Assembly (NCBI GenBank): GCA_025765615.1
Contig: JAIVFJ010000001.1
Span: 248,001 to 312,000 of the forward strand
Source of the DNA: Zopfochytrium polystomum
Taxonomy: Eukaryota; Chytridiomycota; Chytridiomycetes; Chytridiales; Chytridiaceae
DNA: 64,000 nt
Direction: 5' to 3'
Part shown: piece by piece, positions 63,226 to 64,000 of the stretch
Numbering within the stretch: position 1 is the stretch's first letter
Layout: the number at the start of each line of letters is the position of its first letter
Notes under the pieces: model-generated
The model's database searches: none
What the model saw: the letters and a program-made list of their open reading frames with translations, nothing else
Told to the model about the DNA's origin: nothing
Translations under genes and position numbers: made by a program

Positions 63226-63885
63226 TTATAGGACGAAATTACGGGCAAAGTCGATCACTATTTGCTGCAAGCAACTGAGCATAAGCTCCGCACGTATTCT
63301 CGTCTGCACTGTGTCGCGCAGCCCCGCCTCCAACCTATGTTTCGAAATAGCCCAAAGACATAGTTCGATTATCCTCAATATATTCTTCGCCGTGCGACCA
63401 CAGGAACGGCTGAGCCGGAGAAGTGAATTGAGAAAGCCAGCGGAGCTTGGAAAGGCATCAATGCGAGGGATCGCCCAAAGGCAGTCTCCTTTTTTGTTGT
63501 GAAATAGCGTCACTACCACCTCGCTTTCGTGGAAAACTTCTTGAATCTGCTCAATCCCAGTGATCGAAACAGTCTAGTGAGGTGAGCCGGGAACCGACGT
63601 CATACTTGGTTATCCTTCGGATCTGAGCAACCCTTCTCGTCGTTTCTGAAAAATGCTGATATGCGAAGAATGAAACGCTTGCTTCAGCTGGATCACTTCC
63701 GGAGCACTCGGCTATATGATTCTTAATTATCGGGTCGGTACTCCGTGCGACTCCTTCTTGTTCGTCATCGTTTTCCTCCCAGGAGGTTATAGTGGGGCAC
63801 TGGGGGATGTGTTGTCCACAACGCGAAAGGAGGCGCACCCCTTGCAGTTGTGGCTGGGTGTGGCTGGGTGGCTGCCGCCTTCCAT
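63226..63885 (-). CDS. Small multi-exon hypothetical protein
   Basis: Proposed model: ATG at 63885 (MEGGSHPATPSHNCKGCASF), an intron beginning GTGCCCCAC and ending CAAGAAG, then a middle exon (DPIIKNHIAECSGSDPAEAS). A second short intron, GTTGCT...CACTAG, precedes a last exon running to TAA at 63226. The last exon is convincingly protein-like (VVVTLFHNKKGDCLWAIPR; RTAKNILRIIELCLWAISK). About 190 residues, helical, with one CxxC. No family recognised. It is divergent from the gene starting at 63966, so the two may share a promoter. Confidence 0.45.
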
Positions 63886-63965
63886 TTGGATCCACTGATC
63901 TGCGTGGACTTTCTTTTCAGAATCCCCACGAAACAAACGATCGACAGCAGCAAAAGAAAACACAG

Positions 63966-64000
63966 ATGGCCGCCAGCTCCAACACCGTGCCCGACTTCGA
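63966..64000 (+). CDS. Start of a gene that leaves the window
   Basis: An ATG in a CAGATGGCC context opens MAASSNTVPDF, still open at the last base. Only 11 codons are visible, so function cannot be judged. Support is the start context and the divergent position relative to 63885. Confidence 0.4.
   Translation, partial: MAASSNTVPDF

Overview
This is a eukaryotic nuclear window, most likely from a zoosporic (chytrid-type) fungus. The evidence is dense short spliceosomal introns, WSC-domain wall proteins, a family of WW-K-x-SGL tandem repeats, a CRT10-type WD protein, an AVT-type vacuolar amino-acid transporter and a class-III TIR/NACHT/ankyrin receptor. I infer the phylum; no rRNA or marker gene proves it. 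Coding DNA is GC-rich. Intergenic DNA is full of poly(A)/(T), (GA)n, (CA)n, (CT)n and (A5T)n tracts.

Layout: 0-1.1 kb, the 3' part of a P-loop GTPase-like gene (+). 2.65-4.6, M28 metallopeptidase (-). 5.2-6.3, Arp2/3 subunit ARPC4 (+). 6.3-9.1, no secure gene. 9.1-14.0, ABCC-type ABC transporter (-). 15.9-16.9, ankyrin-like repeat protein (+). 19.1-25.1, secreted PQQ-propeller/Ig-like/five-WSC protein (+). 26.7-29.4, AVT3/SLC36-type transporter (+). 30.3-31.7, EGF plus rhomboid-like protein that looks catalytically dead (-). 31.8-34.5, CRT10-type WD protein (+), divergent from the rhomboid-like gene. 34.7-36.0, exosome cap protein CSL4 (-). 36.3-40.9, TIR-NACHT-ankyrin NLR-like receptor (-). 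41.8-44.7, spastin (-). 45.9-48.6, subtilase-fold protein lacking its catalytic His and Ser (-). 51.2-52.8, PARG-like protein (-). 53.1-54.7, unknown propeller-like protein (+). 55.3-57.4, M17 leucyl aminopeptidase (-). 58.0-58.4, small hypothetical (-). 59.6-60.7, endonuclease V (-). 61.0, intron-containing tRNA-Arg(CCU) (+). 61.65-62.4, LTR-like remnants, one with a heat-shock-element promoter. 63.2-63.9, small hypothetical (-), divergent from a gene that starts at 63966 and leaves the window (+).

There are no operons; genes are independent, with a few divergent pairs. I rebuilt exon models by requiring reading phase to be kept across GT-AG introns and by matching family landmarks. Most models closed exactly in frame. 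Remaining frame breaks (NLR ankyrin array, CRT10 acidic region, PARG N terminus, the 53.1 kb gene) are reported rather than smoothed over. Recurring traits are very short first exons (3, 7 and 14 nt), short introns (37-70 nt are common) and many 5' splice sites with T at the third position (GTT...).

The observations most worth following are the TIR-NACHT-ankyrin protein, the three pseudoenzymes or divergent enzymes (subtilase, rhomboid, PARG loop), and the LTR with a perfect array of heat-shock units.
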